Shown here: positions 35,485 through 44,521 of the stretch, one piece after another
Layout of the letters: each line of letters opens with the position of its first letter
Position numbering within the stretch: the first letter of the stretch is position 1
Origin: Tunturiibacter empetritectus
Lineage (GTDB): Bacteria > Acidobacteriota > Terriglobia > Terriglobales > Acidobacteriaceae
Direction of reading: 5' to 3'
NCBI RefSeq assembly: GCF_014201375.1
Contig: NZ_JACHDZ010000002.1
Coordinates: 434,001-498,000, forward strand
Length of the DNA: 64,000 nucleotides
Notes under the pieces: generated by a model
Databases searched by the model: none
Seen by the model: only the letters and a program-made list of their open reading frames with translations
Told to the model about the DNA's origin: nothing
Program-made: the position numbers and the translations under genes

Positions 35485-35731
35485 CTTCTTGGCACTGCTC
35501 GAAACTTGTCTTCGCAAGTTGTGGCCATCCCAATCACCCCCCTCGGGATGCTGATGAATTCATCCCACTCCGGGTTCCAGAGGATATGTCCCAAAAACGC
35601 CGTTCACTCCACTGTGCGAGTTCCAATAATTCCGATCCGTTTGAGACCGCGAGTTTCGATGGCCCGGCTACTTCCGCGATCATATCAACGACGGGAAGCG
35701 GGGATATGGCCTTGAAGTCGTCGATACAGTA
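35485..35731. other. Intergenic sequence, no gene seen
   Basis: Short frames with no recognised similarity; it leads into the integrase fossil and may include further decayed integrase sequence. Confidence 0.3.
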
Positions 35732-35892
35732 ATGCGGCTCGGTAATTGGCTGACGGCAGATCAGGGTAAAAAGCTCCTAACCGTCCCTTCCACGAAACCG
35801 TCCGGGACAAACGGGATTACGCGATTCTGTCGCTTCTCCTCGGCTGTGGCCTTCGCAGAGCAGACCCAAACCTTGTGCTGCGATGTCTGTGA
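35732..35892 (+). pseudogene. Tyrosine-recombinase (integrase) fragment
   Basis: The frame from 35732 reads RLGNWLTADQGKKLLTVPS and, after a one-base deletion near 35793, continues ETVRDKRDYAILSLLLGCGL then RRADPNLVL. This is the hallmark core of site-specific integrases (NWLT..Q...LL, RD.AILSLLLGCGLRR.E) including the first catalytic Arg. The remaining catalytic His, Arg and Tyr are missing. It is a remnant of a past integration event. Confidence 0.72.
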
Positions 35893-36048
35893 GTCGGATG
35901 CTATGCGCCGGCACTGGATCTCGTGATTTAAACGATATGGCGAAATGTTGAACACTTCTGACCGTGAAAACCTTACCAGACGACCTCATGTATCAGCATC
36001 GTCACTGACAATCTGAATTCGTCACCAGTGTCGTTGTTGGGTTTGGGC

Positions 36049-39000
36049 CTAGAAGAGGATCTTCAAGGCGAATTCAACATTGAGAGGCTCGCCCGGCCCG
36101 ATGGTGGGGTTGCCGAGATAGGGTCCAAGCGTGGAGCCGATTGCCCCGACCTGACCAGTCGATGGAAAACCTACCGGTGCCAGATTTGTGGTGTTGAACA
36201 GATTGTAGATATTTGCCTTGAACTGAGCTCTTACTCTTTCGGTGATCGCTGTCGTCTTGATGACAGAGAGGTCGACCGCCTTATAGCCGGGATTGTAGTT
36301 CTGTCCGCGGCGTGTTGGGGAGTAGGTTGCGGGCGCGGGGTCAACAAAGGCATCGGGATTGAACCATTGAACCGAGCCGTCGACGATGGCGTGGGAGACG
36401 CCGGCGGTGGGATTAGCAATCACCTGTACCGCCCGGTCCGCAAACTCCCCGTTTCCGCTGACATTCGAACTAGCAGTGACGGTGTAAGGTGTGCCGCCGT
36501 GGAAGGAGAATCCGGAGTTCAACTCCCAGCCGTGAGTAAGCCGCTCTGGCCCGCGGAAGGTTGGGATTGCGTAGTTGAAGTACCCTGTGAAGGTGTTGCG
36601 AACGTCGAAGTCGGAGTTTCCGTACTCTCCTTTTTCATTGGTGGGGTCTTGCGGGACATAAGGCAGAGCGCCTGTCTCATAGTCGAGCGAATGCGACCAG
36701 GTGTAGGCCAACTGCGCGGTTAGACCGTGCCATCCCTGGAGGCGCAGGCTTGACTGAAGCGAGTGATAGATGGAGCCAAGGTTGCTGCGAGCTTCGTCGA
36801 TCACGCCGAATGCTGGAAACTGGACATTGTAGGGGCGGGTAAGTTGCTGGGGATTGACACTGCAAGAACCTCCGGGAAGGACATCGGGGGGTGGGCAAGG
36901 GTTATAGGCACTTCCCAGAGCGGCGGCGTTGATGTCGAACAAGCCCATAAGATGAGTTCCCTTTGAGCCAACGTAACCTATCTGTGCAATGACTGAGTTT
37001 GTGAGGCTGCGCTGAATATTCAGATCAAATATCTGCACATTGGCGGGCTTGAAGTTCTTGTCAAAGGTGGAGATGCTGATGCTACCCGGCGCAGCATCGG
37101 CAAGGATGCTTGAGGGATTGAAAGCAGGAAAGATGTCAACTCCTGACTGAACCACCTGGTTGAGACCCTGTGCGTTCACGACTTGATCACTGCCTGCTGG
37201 ATTCTGGCCTGGCCCGAAGACGGCGATGTTCTGCGCGCCGTTATTCTGCAAGATCGATTTCATATAGACGGAGTCGTAGTAAAAGCCGTAGCCACCGTGA
37301 AGAACGGTTCTGCCGGTGCTATCCAGTTGATAGGCAAACCCGAGTCGCGGGCTTAAACCGCTCCAGAATTTGGGATAGACGTTTGCCACGTCCTGCCCTG
37401 CGACGGAAAGACCGGTTGCGCTCGATGGGTCGAAGATCGAGAGGTTGGGGTAGTCAGAGTGCACAGGACCTTCATAGTCGTAGCGCAAACCGTAGTTGAA
37501 GTTGAAGCGTTTTGTGATTTGCCAGGCATCCTGACCGTAGAGGGCAAACGTGTTCACGAAAACCTGACGCTTCGGATTGCCCTGAACGATGCTCGAAGAC
37601 GTTGGATTCAAGCATCCCGCCAGAAAGTCTGCAAGGAAAAGGACGTTGGATGACGTGTTCAGATTATCTCCGGGAGCTACTCCAAGGTTCGTTGTAGCTA
37701 ATGCAGAGCACGGTGTCTGCGCCACTCCCTCGACAAAGTTTGTCGCGTAGTTCCATGGGCCCTGAGAGCCGTCGAAGTAGATGGTTCCGCGCTGCCCGGT
37801 CTGATAGAAGTCGTCAACCTGAGCTTGGCGGATCTCACCGCCGAAATGGAGCTGATGCGCCCCTTTGGTCCAGGTTAAATCGTCGTCAAGGTGGCCGGTG
37901 ATGTCATTCCTTCCCGAAGGCGCAGTGACACCGGTCGGATCGAATCCGGTGTTGCCAGCGGAAAGGCCATTACTGCTGCTGGTAGGACCGATGACCAGGT
38001 GGGGGGAGCCCGGCAGAGCCGGATCGGTGACACCTGTGTTGAGGCCGAGGCCGATAGGATCGAACCCTGTATCGGCATCGCCAAACACCTGGTTGAAATA
38101 GCTGACTCCCGCAGAGAGCTGATTGGCCATCGAAGTGGTAATAATGCGGTTGTAGATCAAAGAGTAGTTTTGAACGTGGATGGGTGCGTTCTCGAAGTAC
38201 GGTGTCAGGTCGGAGGAGGTTGGCGCGGTCTGCGTGCCTTGACCCACGTACCACCTGGCGGAGAGATGATCTTTGTCGGAGAGCTTGTAATCCAACTTGA
38301 TTACGCCGTTGAAACTATGCCCGGTAAGATTGCCTGAGGCCTGGTAGTTTTCCGGATTGGCAGGTCCGGTGAGTGCAGCGGCTGGCCAGAGACCCCGGAG
38401 TGTGCCGCTTCCATTCAGCAAATTTGCCGACACGGTGTTGTGGGGTACGCCGTAATAATCGAGGAGCGCATAGGCAGCGCTCTGATAGGCAGCTGATGGT
38501 TCGGTGGCGTGATTTTCAGCGCCGATCAAAAAGTTCTGATGTTCACCGGACAGGAAGAAGAAGAACTTGTCCCTGAGAATCGGGCCGCCAACTGAGAAGC
38601 CGTAGTTTTGATTCCGCGATGCAGCCTTGTTGGTTAAGAAGGGATTCTGCCGCTCAAAGAACTCGTTATGGTTGAAGTAGTAGGCCGTGCCATGAAGCTG
38701 GTTGGTGCCGGATTTGATGGTGAGGTTTGCTGTTCCGCCCGGATTGCGCCCAAGCTCGGTCGCTCCCGTGGTGACAAAGGAGAAGTTTTCAATGGCATCG
38801 ATGGGGAAGATCACGCCCGCTATCGCAGAGACTCCGCCCTGGTTGACTGCGGGAATGTTCCACCAAAGATCATTGTTGTCCGTGCCTTCGATCTGCCAAT
38901 TTACCGCGTTGGACCTGGTTCCGTTCACACTGGCATAAAGCGCGCCGCCGCCAGTGGACAGTCCAGCAAATCCTGTGGTTTGAGCGAGCATTTGCGTGAA

Positions 39001-39480
39001 GTCGCGCCCGCTATTGGGCAGATTCTGCACAACCGTTTCCGGAAGAACTGTAGCCTGCACATCCGTCTCAGTATCGAGCGCCAATGCGGCAGCTGTCACC
39101 TCCACCGTCTGGCCAGTTGTAGAGAGGGTCAGCTTCGCGGAGAGGGTGTAACTCGGGCCGGCAACGACCTGCACCTTGTCGTACTTCGTGGTCGCGAAAC
39201 CGGCAGAACTGATGGTGACGGTGTAGCTGCCCAAAGGCAGATTCGAAAAGTTGAATTCGCCCGAGCTTGAGGACACGGTGTTGTAGGTAAGACTCGTAGC
39301 TGTGTCTACGGCAGACACAGCTGCACCGACGACGGCCGCGTCGGTGGTGTCGGTGACGGTGCCGCTAATGCCACCGCGGTAGATCTGGGCGTTGAGCGAA
39401 GGCAGGGATGTGATGGTGAGGGAGATGAGGGCGAGGCTGTAGAGAACAGCCTGCAGGAGACGCGTTCCTAGTCGTTTCAT
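36049..39480 (-). CDS. TonB-dependent receptor, Oar-like
   Basis: 1143 residues from ATG 39480, preceded by TTTGGAGGTCAT. Signal peptide about 1-32 (LYSLALISLTITSLPSLNAQ), carboxypeptidase-regulatory domain (GGISGTVTDTTDAAVVGAAV) to about 110, plug with NLPNSGRDFTQML, WQIEGTDNNDLWWNIP and NLTIKSGTNQLHGTAYYF, and a long barrel ending in EFALKILF. The WQIEGTDNN motif replaces the common ILDGVDNN and marks a different receptor subgroup from the others in this window. No adjacent hydrolase gene identifies its ligand. Confidence 0.9.
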   Translation of the reverse strand: MKRLGTRLLQAVLYSLALISLTITSLPSLNAQIYRGGISGTVTDTTDAAVVGAAVSAVDTATSLTYNTVSSSSGEFNFSNLPLGSYTVTISSAGFATTKYDKVQVVAGPSYTLSAKLTLSTTGQTVEVTAAALALDTETDVQATVLPETVVQNLPNSGRDFTQMLAQTTGFAGLSTGGGALYASVNGTRSNAVNWQIEGTDNNDLWWNIPAVNQGGVSAIAGVIFPIDAIENFSFVTTGATELGRNPGGTANLTIKSGTNQLHGTAYYFNHNEFFERQNPFLTNKAASRNQNYGFSVGGPILRDKFFFFLSGEHQNFLIGAENHATEPSAAYQSAAYALLDYYGVPHNTVSANLLNGSGTLRGLWPAAALTGPANPENYQASGNLTGHSFNGVIKLDYKLSDKDHLSARWYVGQGTQTAPTSSDLTPYFENAPIHVQNYSLIYNRIITTSMANQLSAGVSYFNQVFGDADTGFDPIGLGLNTGVTDPALPGSPHLVIGPTSSSNGLSAGNTGFDPTGVTAPSGRNDITGHLDDDLTWTKGAHQLHFGGEIRQAQVDDFYQTGQRGTIYFDGSQGPWNYATNFVEGVAQTPCSALATTNLGVAPGDNLNTSSNVLFLADFLAGCLNPTSSSIVQGNPKRQVFVNTFALYGQDAWQITKRFNFNYGLRYDYEGPVHSDYPNLSIFDPSSATGLSVAGQDVANVYPKFWSGLSPRLGFAYQLDSTGRTVLHGGYGFYYDSVYMKSILQNNGAQNIAVFGPGQNPAGSDQVVNAQGLNQVVQSGVDIFPAFNPSSILADAAPGSISISTFDKNFKPANVQIFDLNIQRSLTNSVIAQIGYVGSKGTHLMGLFDINAAALGSAYNPCPPPDVLPGGSCSVNPQQLTRPYNVQFPAFGVIDEARSNLGSIYHSLQSSLRLQGWHGLTAQLAYTWSHSLDYETGALPYVPQDPTNEKGEYGNSDFDVRNTFTGYFNYAIPTFRGPERLTHGWELNSGFSFHGGTPYTVTASSNVSGNGEFADRAVQVIANPTAGVSHAIVDGSVQWFNPDAFVDPAPATYSPTRRGQNYNPGYKAVDLSVIKTTAITERVRAQFKANIYNLFNTTNLAPVGFPSTGQVGAIGSTLGPYLGNPTIGPGEPLNVEFALKILF

Positions 39481-39788
39481 ATGACCTCCAAAGGAAAGCA
39501 AAGGATTCGCTGGTCGTCTTGAAGGCTTCTTATACTGAACGAAAAGATGCCAGCTTCGTGGCGGTAGGCTGCGGTGCTTCAATGTATTCCAAAAACCGAA
39601 CGGCTAGTAGAAGTGTTGCGCATCAAAGTAAAAGAAGGACAAACGATAAACGTCCTCTACAAACAATGCAACATTATTCTGGAAGTACCTCGGAGGGGTT
39701 GAGATATCAGGTTGGCATACACGTCCCACGCAGACGTACCAAGGCCAATCACGAACATCAACAGCATCGATAGACCCCAGCGCATTTT

Positions 39789-39815
39789 GGCGTGCTCTTG
39801 CAGATAGAGCACGCC
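39789..39815. terminator. Perfect 10-bp stem-loop
   Basis: GGCGTGCTCT and AGAGCACGCC flank a 7-base loop. It lies about 470 bases beyond the 3' end of the FecR-domain gene and about 310 bases upstream of the receptor start, both on the minus strand. There is no T run in minus orientation, so it may be a factor-dependent terminator, an attenuator or a repeat-derived hairpin. Confidence 0.45.
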
Positions 39816-39835
39816 CCTTATTCTCGCTGAATCAT

Positions 39836-39970
39836 GGGCAAACCGGAACTAATCCCGACCGTTGCCAACAGGGCAATGCACTCATCGAACTTAGGTTAGA
39901 AGCCGATATGCAGATCAGTCCTCCTAAACGCCCCCGCGTCACTTGACCGAATAGTCGGCATTTCGGACAA
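39836..39970. repeat. Dispersed repeat, copy C (split)
   Basis: GGGCAAACCGGAACT (39836-39850) and ACTTGACCGAATAGTCGGCA with TTTCGGACAA (39941-39970) match the two halves of copies at 56703 and 58170, in the same order but about 90 bases apart, suggesting an insertion. The core contains a CCGA-ATAG-TCGG hairpin. Confidence 0.55.
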
Positions 39971-40287
39971 TAGCCGGTTTTGCGTTCACTTGCCGGAGAC
40001 ATAGATCCATTTGCATGGCTCGACGAGCGCATTGGCCTGAAGTCGTTAGTTGTGGATTGAAAAAAAGACTTTGGTGAATGCAGCGAAAGTGTTTCTCATA
40101 GCAAATAGGCCGCAGATTCCATATAGCGGGCTCCCCGCCTCGTCATGAGCGAATATCCAGGTCCTGCCAGGAACAACCCGTATTACAAAATAGCTGCCAG
40201 AAAGCGCCCTGCTTGATTGATAACAAAATTTGTTACAAGTACAGGTACACGCACTCCTGCATGCGATAGGGGATGGACAATAGGATT

Positions 40288-41880
40288 CTACTTCGGACTA
40301 GATCCGCCGTGGCCGCCGCCACCCGAAGAACCGCCGCTCACCGATGGAGCGGCCACGCTATGAGAAGCGACCGAAGACGTCGAAGATCCCCCATAAGATC
40401 CGGTTCGCAATGCCGAAGCATTCGATGTATTCGGATTCTGAATCGGAGTTCCCGCCCGCAATATAACCGGTCCGCTGTTCCCACTGTGACCCGACGCCAT
40501 AAACCCTGTGGAGGGCGGGGCGACATAGACCTGCATATTTGCCGATCCATGCTGCTCCACATGTGTCGAAATCTTGTTCAGGCTTCCCAGCGACCCCCTC
40601 GGTACGCCTAACCCCGCCGAGTTCTTCTGAAATACAAAGTTCCCCGGCTTATCTTCCTTTGAGAAGACCATCGGCGTATTGTTCGCAAGCACCAGCGAAC
40701 CCGCCCCACCGGTTGGCGCCCGCGGTGAGGTAGCCCGCAGCGGTGAGTGCACCGAACTTACACCCGATGGTGTACCCGGCCCGCCCACGCTCGCAACATT
40801 ATTCAACCCGTTCCAGGTGCCACCCGGCTGCCAGCCCCATCCATATCCCGGGAAGAACGACCACGTGCCCGAGTGATACGGAAGCCATCCCCACGGATAC
40901 GGCGACACCCACGAGTAGCCCGCGCCCGGATACAGCGCCCACACGCCATTGCAGTACGGATTCCATCCTGTGCCCACCAGATACGGCTGCCAGAAAGATC
41001 CAAACGCTCCGCCGTTGACGAAGTTCCCGTAGTAGTTCAAATCGCTCAAGCCATACGTAGAGCCCCCAGCCACCATCGCATTCGCCTGCGAGTAGCGCGC
41101 ATGGTAATCGTTCGCTTCCTTATCCCACGCGTCGTAGGGCTCCTCTTCAATCTTTTTCGTTACAGCCACCTGCTCACCACCCAGCGTCAGCGACTCCTTC
41201 TTTGTTACCAGCGTCGTATTCGCACCGTTCTTCACCTCCGCGCTTCCGCTGAAGACCGAGACCACCGTCTTTCCGACCTCCACCGTCATCCGCATATGCG
41301 TCGAAGGAGAAACCGTCATTGTCTGATCTCCCGCTCGCAGCACGAACTCGTTGCCCTTCGTGCTCTGCAAGTTCACATACACCATGCCCCTCACCACATG
41401 TATGGTCGAGGCCTTCGCTCCAGAGCTACGCAGGGCCAGCAGCGGAAACTCCACCAGTGAGTTTGGCGCAACGCGTAGTGTACTGTTGTCCTCAAATTCC
41501 ACCTCAGCGTACCCTTCGGCGGTACGAAGCTTCTCGCCTTCGATGATCGGCATGTTCGGCATCGTCGCTTCAAAGCCGTTACCCGTCTTACGATCCAGTG
41601 AAAGCGTGCCCTTTACATCACTTAGCCGCACAATCCTCACGTGTGAATCGCCCGGCCGCGCCCCATTGTCGACGGGAACGCTGGCCGCCGCCGGAGTACC
41701 GGCCACCGGGCCATTAGCCGCTTGCACGTCAGCCGTCGCCACATGAGCGGCCGATGCAGAATCCAGATCTAAAGGGTTACTTTGCTCCCCGGCCGCTCCA
41801 CTCTGTGCTCCCGCAGCCGCAACTCCCGCCACCGAAAACGCCATCGCCAGAAACACTCCGTATCCGAATCGGATCTTCAT
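40288..41880 (-). CDS. FecR-domain surface protein with Tyr/Trp-rich and Ser/Gly-rich C-terminus
   Basis: 530 residues from ATG 41880, with GGAGG 6 bases upstream. Signal peptide about 1-26. A FecR-like domain lies at about 80-235 (RIVRLSDVKGTLSLDRKTGN, MPIIEGEKLRTAEGYAEVEF, STLRVAPNSLVEFPLL, TVSVFSGSAEV-type strands). Then an aromatic region about 275-360 with repeated YP.G.W/YPWGWLPYHSGTW motifs, and a low-complexity Ser/Gly/Pro tail ending in GGGGHGGSSPK. It lacks the N-terminal anti-sigma helix and transmembrane segment of true FecR, so this is an exported structural or binding protein, not a regulator. Monocistronic. Confidence 0.82.
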   Translation of the reverse strand: MKIRFGYGVFLAMAFSVAGVAAAGAQSGAAGEQSNPLDLDSASAAHVATADVQAANGPVAGTPAAASVPVDNGARPGDSHVRIVRLSDVKGTLSLDRKTGNGFEATMPNMPIIEGEKLRTAEGYAEVEFEDNSTLRVAPNSLVEFPLLALRSSGAKASTIHVVRGMVYVNLQSTKGNEFVLRAGDQTMTVSPSTHMRMTVEVGKTVVSVFSGSAEVKNGANTTLVTKKESLTLGGEQVAVTKKIEEEPYDAWDKEANDYHARYSQANAMVAGGSTYGLSDLNYYGNFVNGGAFGSFWQPYLVGTGWNPYCNGVWALYPGAGYSWVSPYPWGWLPYHSGTWSFFPGYGWGWQPGGTWNGLNNVASVGGPGTPSGVSSVHSPLRATSPRAPTGGAGSLVLANNTPMVFSKEDKPGNFVFQKNSAGLGVPRGSLGSLNKISTHVEQHGSANMQVYVAPPSTGFMASGHSGNSGPVILRAGTPIQNPNTSNASALRTGSYGGSSTSSVASHSVAAPSVSGGSSGGGGHGGSSPK

Positions 41881-42070
41881 CACCGGCCTCCCAAAACCAA
41901 AAGCAGTTGCAACCTCGGGGTGCCCGCCAGTATACGTCCGCCGCTATTGCAATGGCTCATCAAAACCCAAATAGTCTGACCTTTTTAATCTCGATGCTTA
42001 AAAGGGAATCGGCAGGGTACTCCTGGCTACAGGCGAACACAGCGTCTCTTGGTCCCACAGAGACCAAATG

Positions 42071-44287
42071 CTATTGGCTGTCGAGATTGACCGTGTAGAG
42101 ATTTCCTGTTCCGGTTCTTGATCGCACAATAGGGACGTTGTCGATCGTGAGGCCACAGAAAAAGTAGTCTTCCGTGTCACCTCCGCTGAAGTCGGAAAGA
42201 TTCGCAATTTGTTCAAGCCGGCCATCAGAGATTGAGGCTCGGTAGATGGGCTGCATGTCCGCGGAAGAGGCATGAAAGAAGATGGCCTTGCTGTCCGAGG
42301 CCCATACCGGGTCGGCAACGGTAGTGTCTGCTAACGTGCGCCAACTACGTGTTGCTACGTCGAAGAGCAGGAGCCTGCGCTGGTCCAGTGAGATCGCGGC
42401 GATATATCGTCCATCGGGAGACCATCGCGGACTGAAGAGCCCTTCAGAGTTTGGAAGTTGTGTTTGTTTGTGAGTTCGAAGATCAAGGATCTGCAAAGCT
42501 CTGGGACCGTCTTCCTTGCCCATGATGTCGGGTATCCGCCCAAAAACGATCGACTGCCCATCGTCGGACCACGATGGGTCGGCGGCGTTCCGGTTCTCGT
42601 GAAGAGGTTGCTCTAGAGTTCCACCATCTGCAGCGACCGTGTAGATCTGCCACGCCTTACCGGGTTCGCGCGCCATCAAAGCGAGTTTTTTTCCGTCGGG
42701 CGACCAGTGTGCATGGAACACCTGCAGCGAGTCCGGTGTGACCTGGATGAGCTCAGTGCCGTCGGACTTCGCCCTCCACTGGCGTCCTTGAAGGTCAGTC
42801 CAGGTAACCCATTGGCGATCACGTGAGTATTCGATCCTGTTGGCGTCGGACAAGAAGCCGGGGGCGGGCACGAACTCTCGCCGTCCCGCATCATAACGCT
42901 GCAGCAAAGACTGCGTTTCAACGCCTTGAAAATAGATCTGGTGCCCAATGCGCGACGTGACAGGACCAGCAAAACTCAACGGACCATTCGTCACGCGCAC
43001 AGGATTCACGATCTTACTTCCGTCAAGCCGCCACAGATCACTGCTGCCCCCTCTATCAGATTGGAAGACGAAGTATTTACCGTCGCCGGTCCAGATCCCA
43101 CAGCATTCAGAAGAGGGCTTTGTCCAATTACTCAGGATAGGCCGCAATGACCGGCCGTCCCTACTGGTCTCCCACAGACCAAGTGTGTGGTCCACCGGAT
43201 CCATTAGGGTAAATCGGAGGATATTTCCATCGGGTGACCAGCGCAGCCAGAAGGCTCGACCTGGGAGTGTGGCAAAAGGTGTAGACGTCCCATCCTCCAG
43301 TCTGCTGATGAACAATCGATTCCCCGCCGCATACAGAACTCTTTTACCGTCGGGCATCCAGGTTGCATCGTGCGCTATGACATTGGCCAGTCGCAGCGCG
43401 GTGCCCCCACCCGTCGAAAATGTCCATAGCGGTTGCTCAGATTCAGGAGACAGGTGGTTGCGTAGGAGCAGCGTTGAGCCATCGGGCGACAGGTCCCCAA
43501 GAGTAGGGGAAGAGATCTCGCTTGGCAGCGGGAGCTTTTGAACCACACCCGTACGTACGTCTACCTGTGCCAGGACTGATCTGCCGCCGGAGATTACGGG
43601 GATAAATATTCTTAGTCCATCCGTGGCTGATGCTGGCAAACTCTCAGTTGCCGGAGTACCCGGAGCAATCCAGTCAGTCCGCGTAAGCCGTTCGATCCGT
43701 GGCAGCGGGCCGGGGCGCCTGGAGCTAGCATAAAAAAACCCGATACTTGCCAGAAGAGCCGCCAGGCAGGCCGCTGCCACCCAGACTCCACTCTTCGGCG
43801 AAGGCAGAGCCGCACCCTGAACTGGCAAGTCTTGATGCGTAGAAGTTGATTCCGCGTCGGCAGTCGTGGGCACTCCCGGAACAGCATGCGTATCGGCAGA
43901 ATCCGACACGTAGCCTTCGCCAGAGGTGCTTGTTTCAAGTACTGCAGTCCGAATTGCGACTGGCGCAATAAATCTATACCCGCGTTTGGCCAGTGTCTCC
44001 ACAAACCGGGGATTGTCCGCTGTGTCGCCCAGTGCGTCCCTGATCTTATTGATAGCTGTGCCGATGGAATGATCGAAATCGACGACGGTGTCGGGGCCCC
44101 ACACTCGTTGCTGAAGTTCGTCCCGGCTGACGACCTCACCCGCCCGTTCGATAAGACAGGTAAGTACTCGAAATGGCTGGCTTTGCAGCTTGACCCTGCG
44201 ACCTGCCTTCCAAAGCTCTCCCGTTTGCAGATCGGCCTCAAATACCCCAAAACTGACCTTCGAGACTGTATCGCTGTGAGACGGCAT
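42071..44287 (-). CDS. CadC-like winged-helix regulator with WD40-like (PD40/TolB) propeller
   Basis: 738 residues from ATG 44287; ATG 44317 is an alternative start. Winged helix about 10-110 (FGVFEADLQTGELWKAGRRV, VVDFDHSIGTAINKIRDALG, VETLAKRGYRFIAPV). A transmembrane helix lies near 170-190 (VWVAAACLAALLASIGFFYA), then a TolB-like propeller with repeated LSPDGSTLL, WMPDGKRVLYA, WSPDGNILRF, WSPDGKKLALMA and WSPDGRYIAAI blades. The membrane topology suggests the propeller senses a periplasmic ligand. It is divergent from a TonB receptor and two GH13 enzyme genes and is probably their activator. Confidence 0.9.
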   Translation of the reverse strand: MPSHSDTVSKVSFGVFEADLQTGELWKAGRRVKLQSQPFRVLTCLIERAGEVVSRDELQQRVWGPDTVVDFDHSIGTAINKIRDALGDTADNPRFVETLAKRGYRFIAPVAIRTAVLETSTSGEGYVSDSADTHAVPGVPTTADAESTSTHQDLPVQGAALPSPKSGVWVAAACLAALLASIGFFYASSRRPGPLPRIERLTRTDWIAPGTPATESLPASATDGLRIFIPVISGGRSVLAQVDVRTGVVQKLPLPSEISSPTLGDLSPDGSTLLLRNHLSPESEQPLWTFSTGGGTALRLANVIAHDATWMPDGKRVLYAAGNRLFISRLEDGTSTPFATLPGRAFWLRWSPDGNILRFTLMDPVDHTLGLWETSRDGRSLRPILSNWTKPSSECCGIWTGDGKYFVFQSDRGGSSDLWRLDGSKIVNPVRVTNGPLSFAGPVTSRIGHQIYFQGVETQSLLQRYDAGRREFVPAPGFLSDANRIEYSRDRQWVTWTDLQGRQWRAKSDGTELIQVTPDSLQVFHAHWSPDGKKLALMAREPGKAWQIYTVAADGGTLEQPLHENRNAADPSWSDDGQSIVFGRIPDIMGKEDGPRALQILDLRTHKQTQLPNSEGLFSPRWSPDGRYIAAISLDQRRLLLFDVATRSWRTLADTTVADPVWASDSKAIFFHASSADMQPIYRASISDGRLEQIANLSDFSGGDTEDYFFCGLTIDNVPIVRSRTGTGNLYTVNLDSQ

Positions 44288-44521
44288 CAACGTGACCCTG
44301 AAGCCCAAGTCTAGCATGTAGCGCAGATGAGGTCTGTTTTGGCTGTTGACCGCACGAATTCAATCGCCTAAGAATCAATAACTTACCAGTTGACGAAAAG
44401 ATGGCTCATAAAAGACGTCCGGGCGATGGCATTGATCGATAGCGAACCGACAATGTTCTACCCGCAACGTGAACAGTTCGAAGAGCTATTGCAGTTGAGT
44501 TGTCTTTCAGGAGGCTTCACC
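44288..44521. promoter_or_regulatory. Divergent promoter region of the starch locus
   Basis: This 234-bp region lies between the start of the winged-helix/WD40-like regulator and that of the receptor gene. No convincing palindrome was found. The GGAGG at 44511-44515 belongs to the receptor start. Confidence 0.45.

Larger units (their letters stand above)
39481..40287. other. Intergenic region, 807 bp, with hairpin and repeat copy
   Basis: No coding gene recognised. It holds the promoter of the receptor gene to its left, a perfect 10-bp hairpin (39789-39815), and a degenerate copy of a dispersed repeat (39836-39970). Confidence 0.5.
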
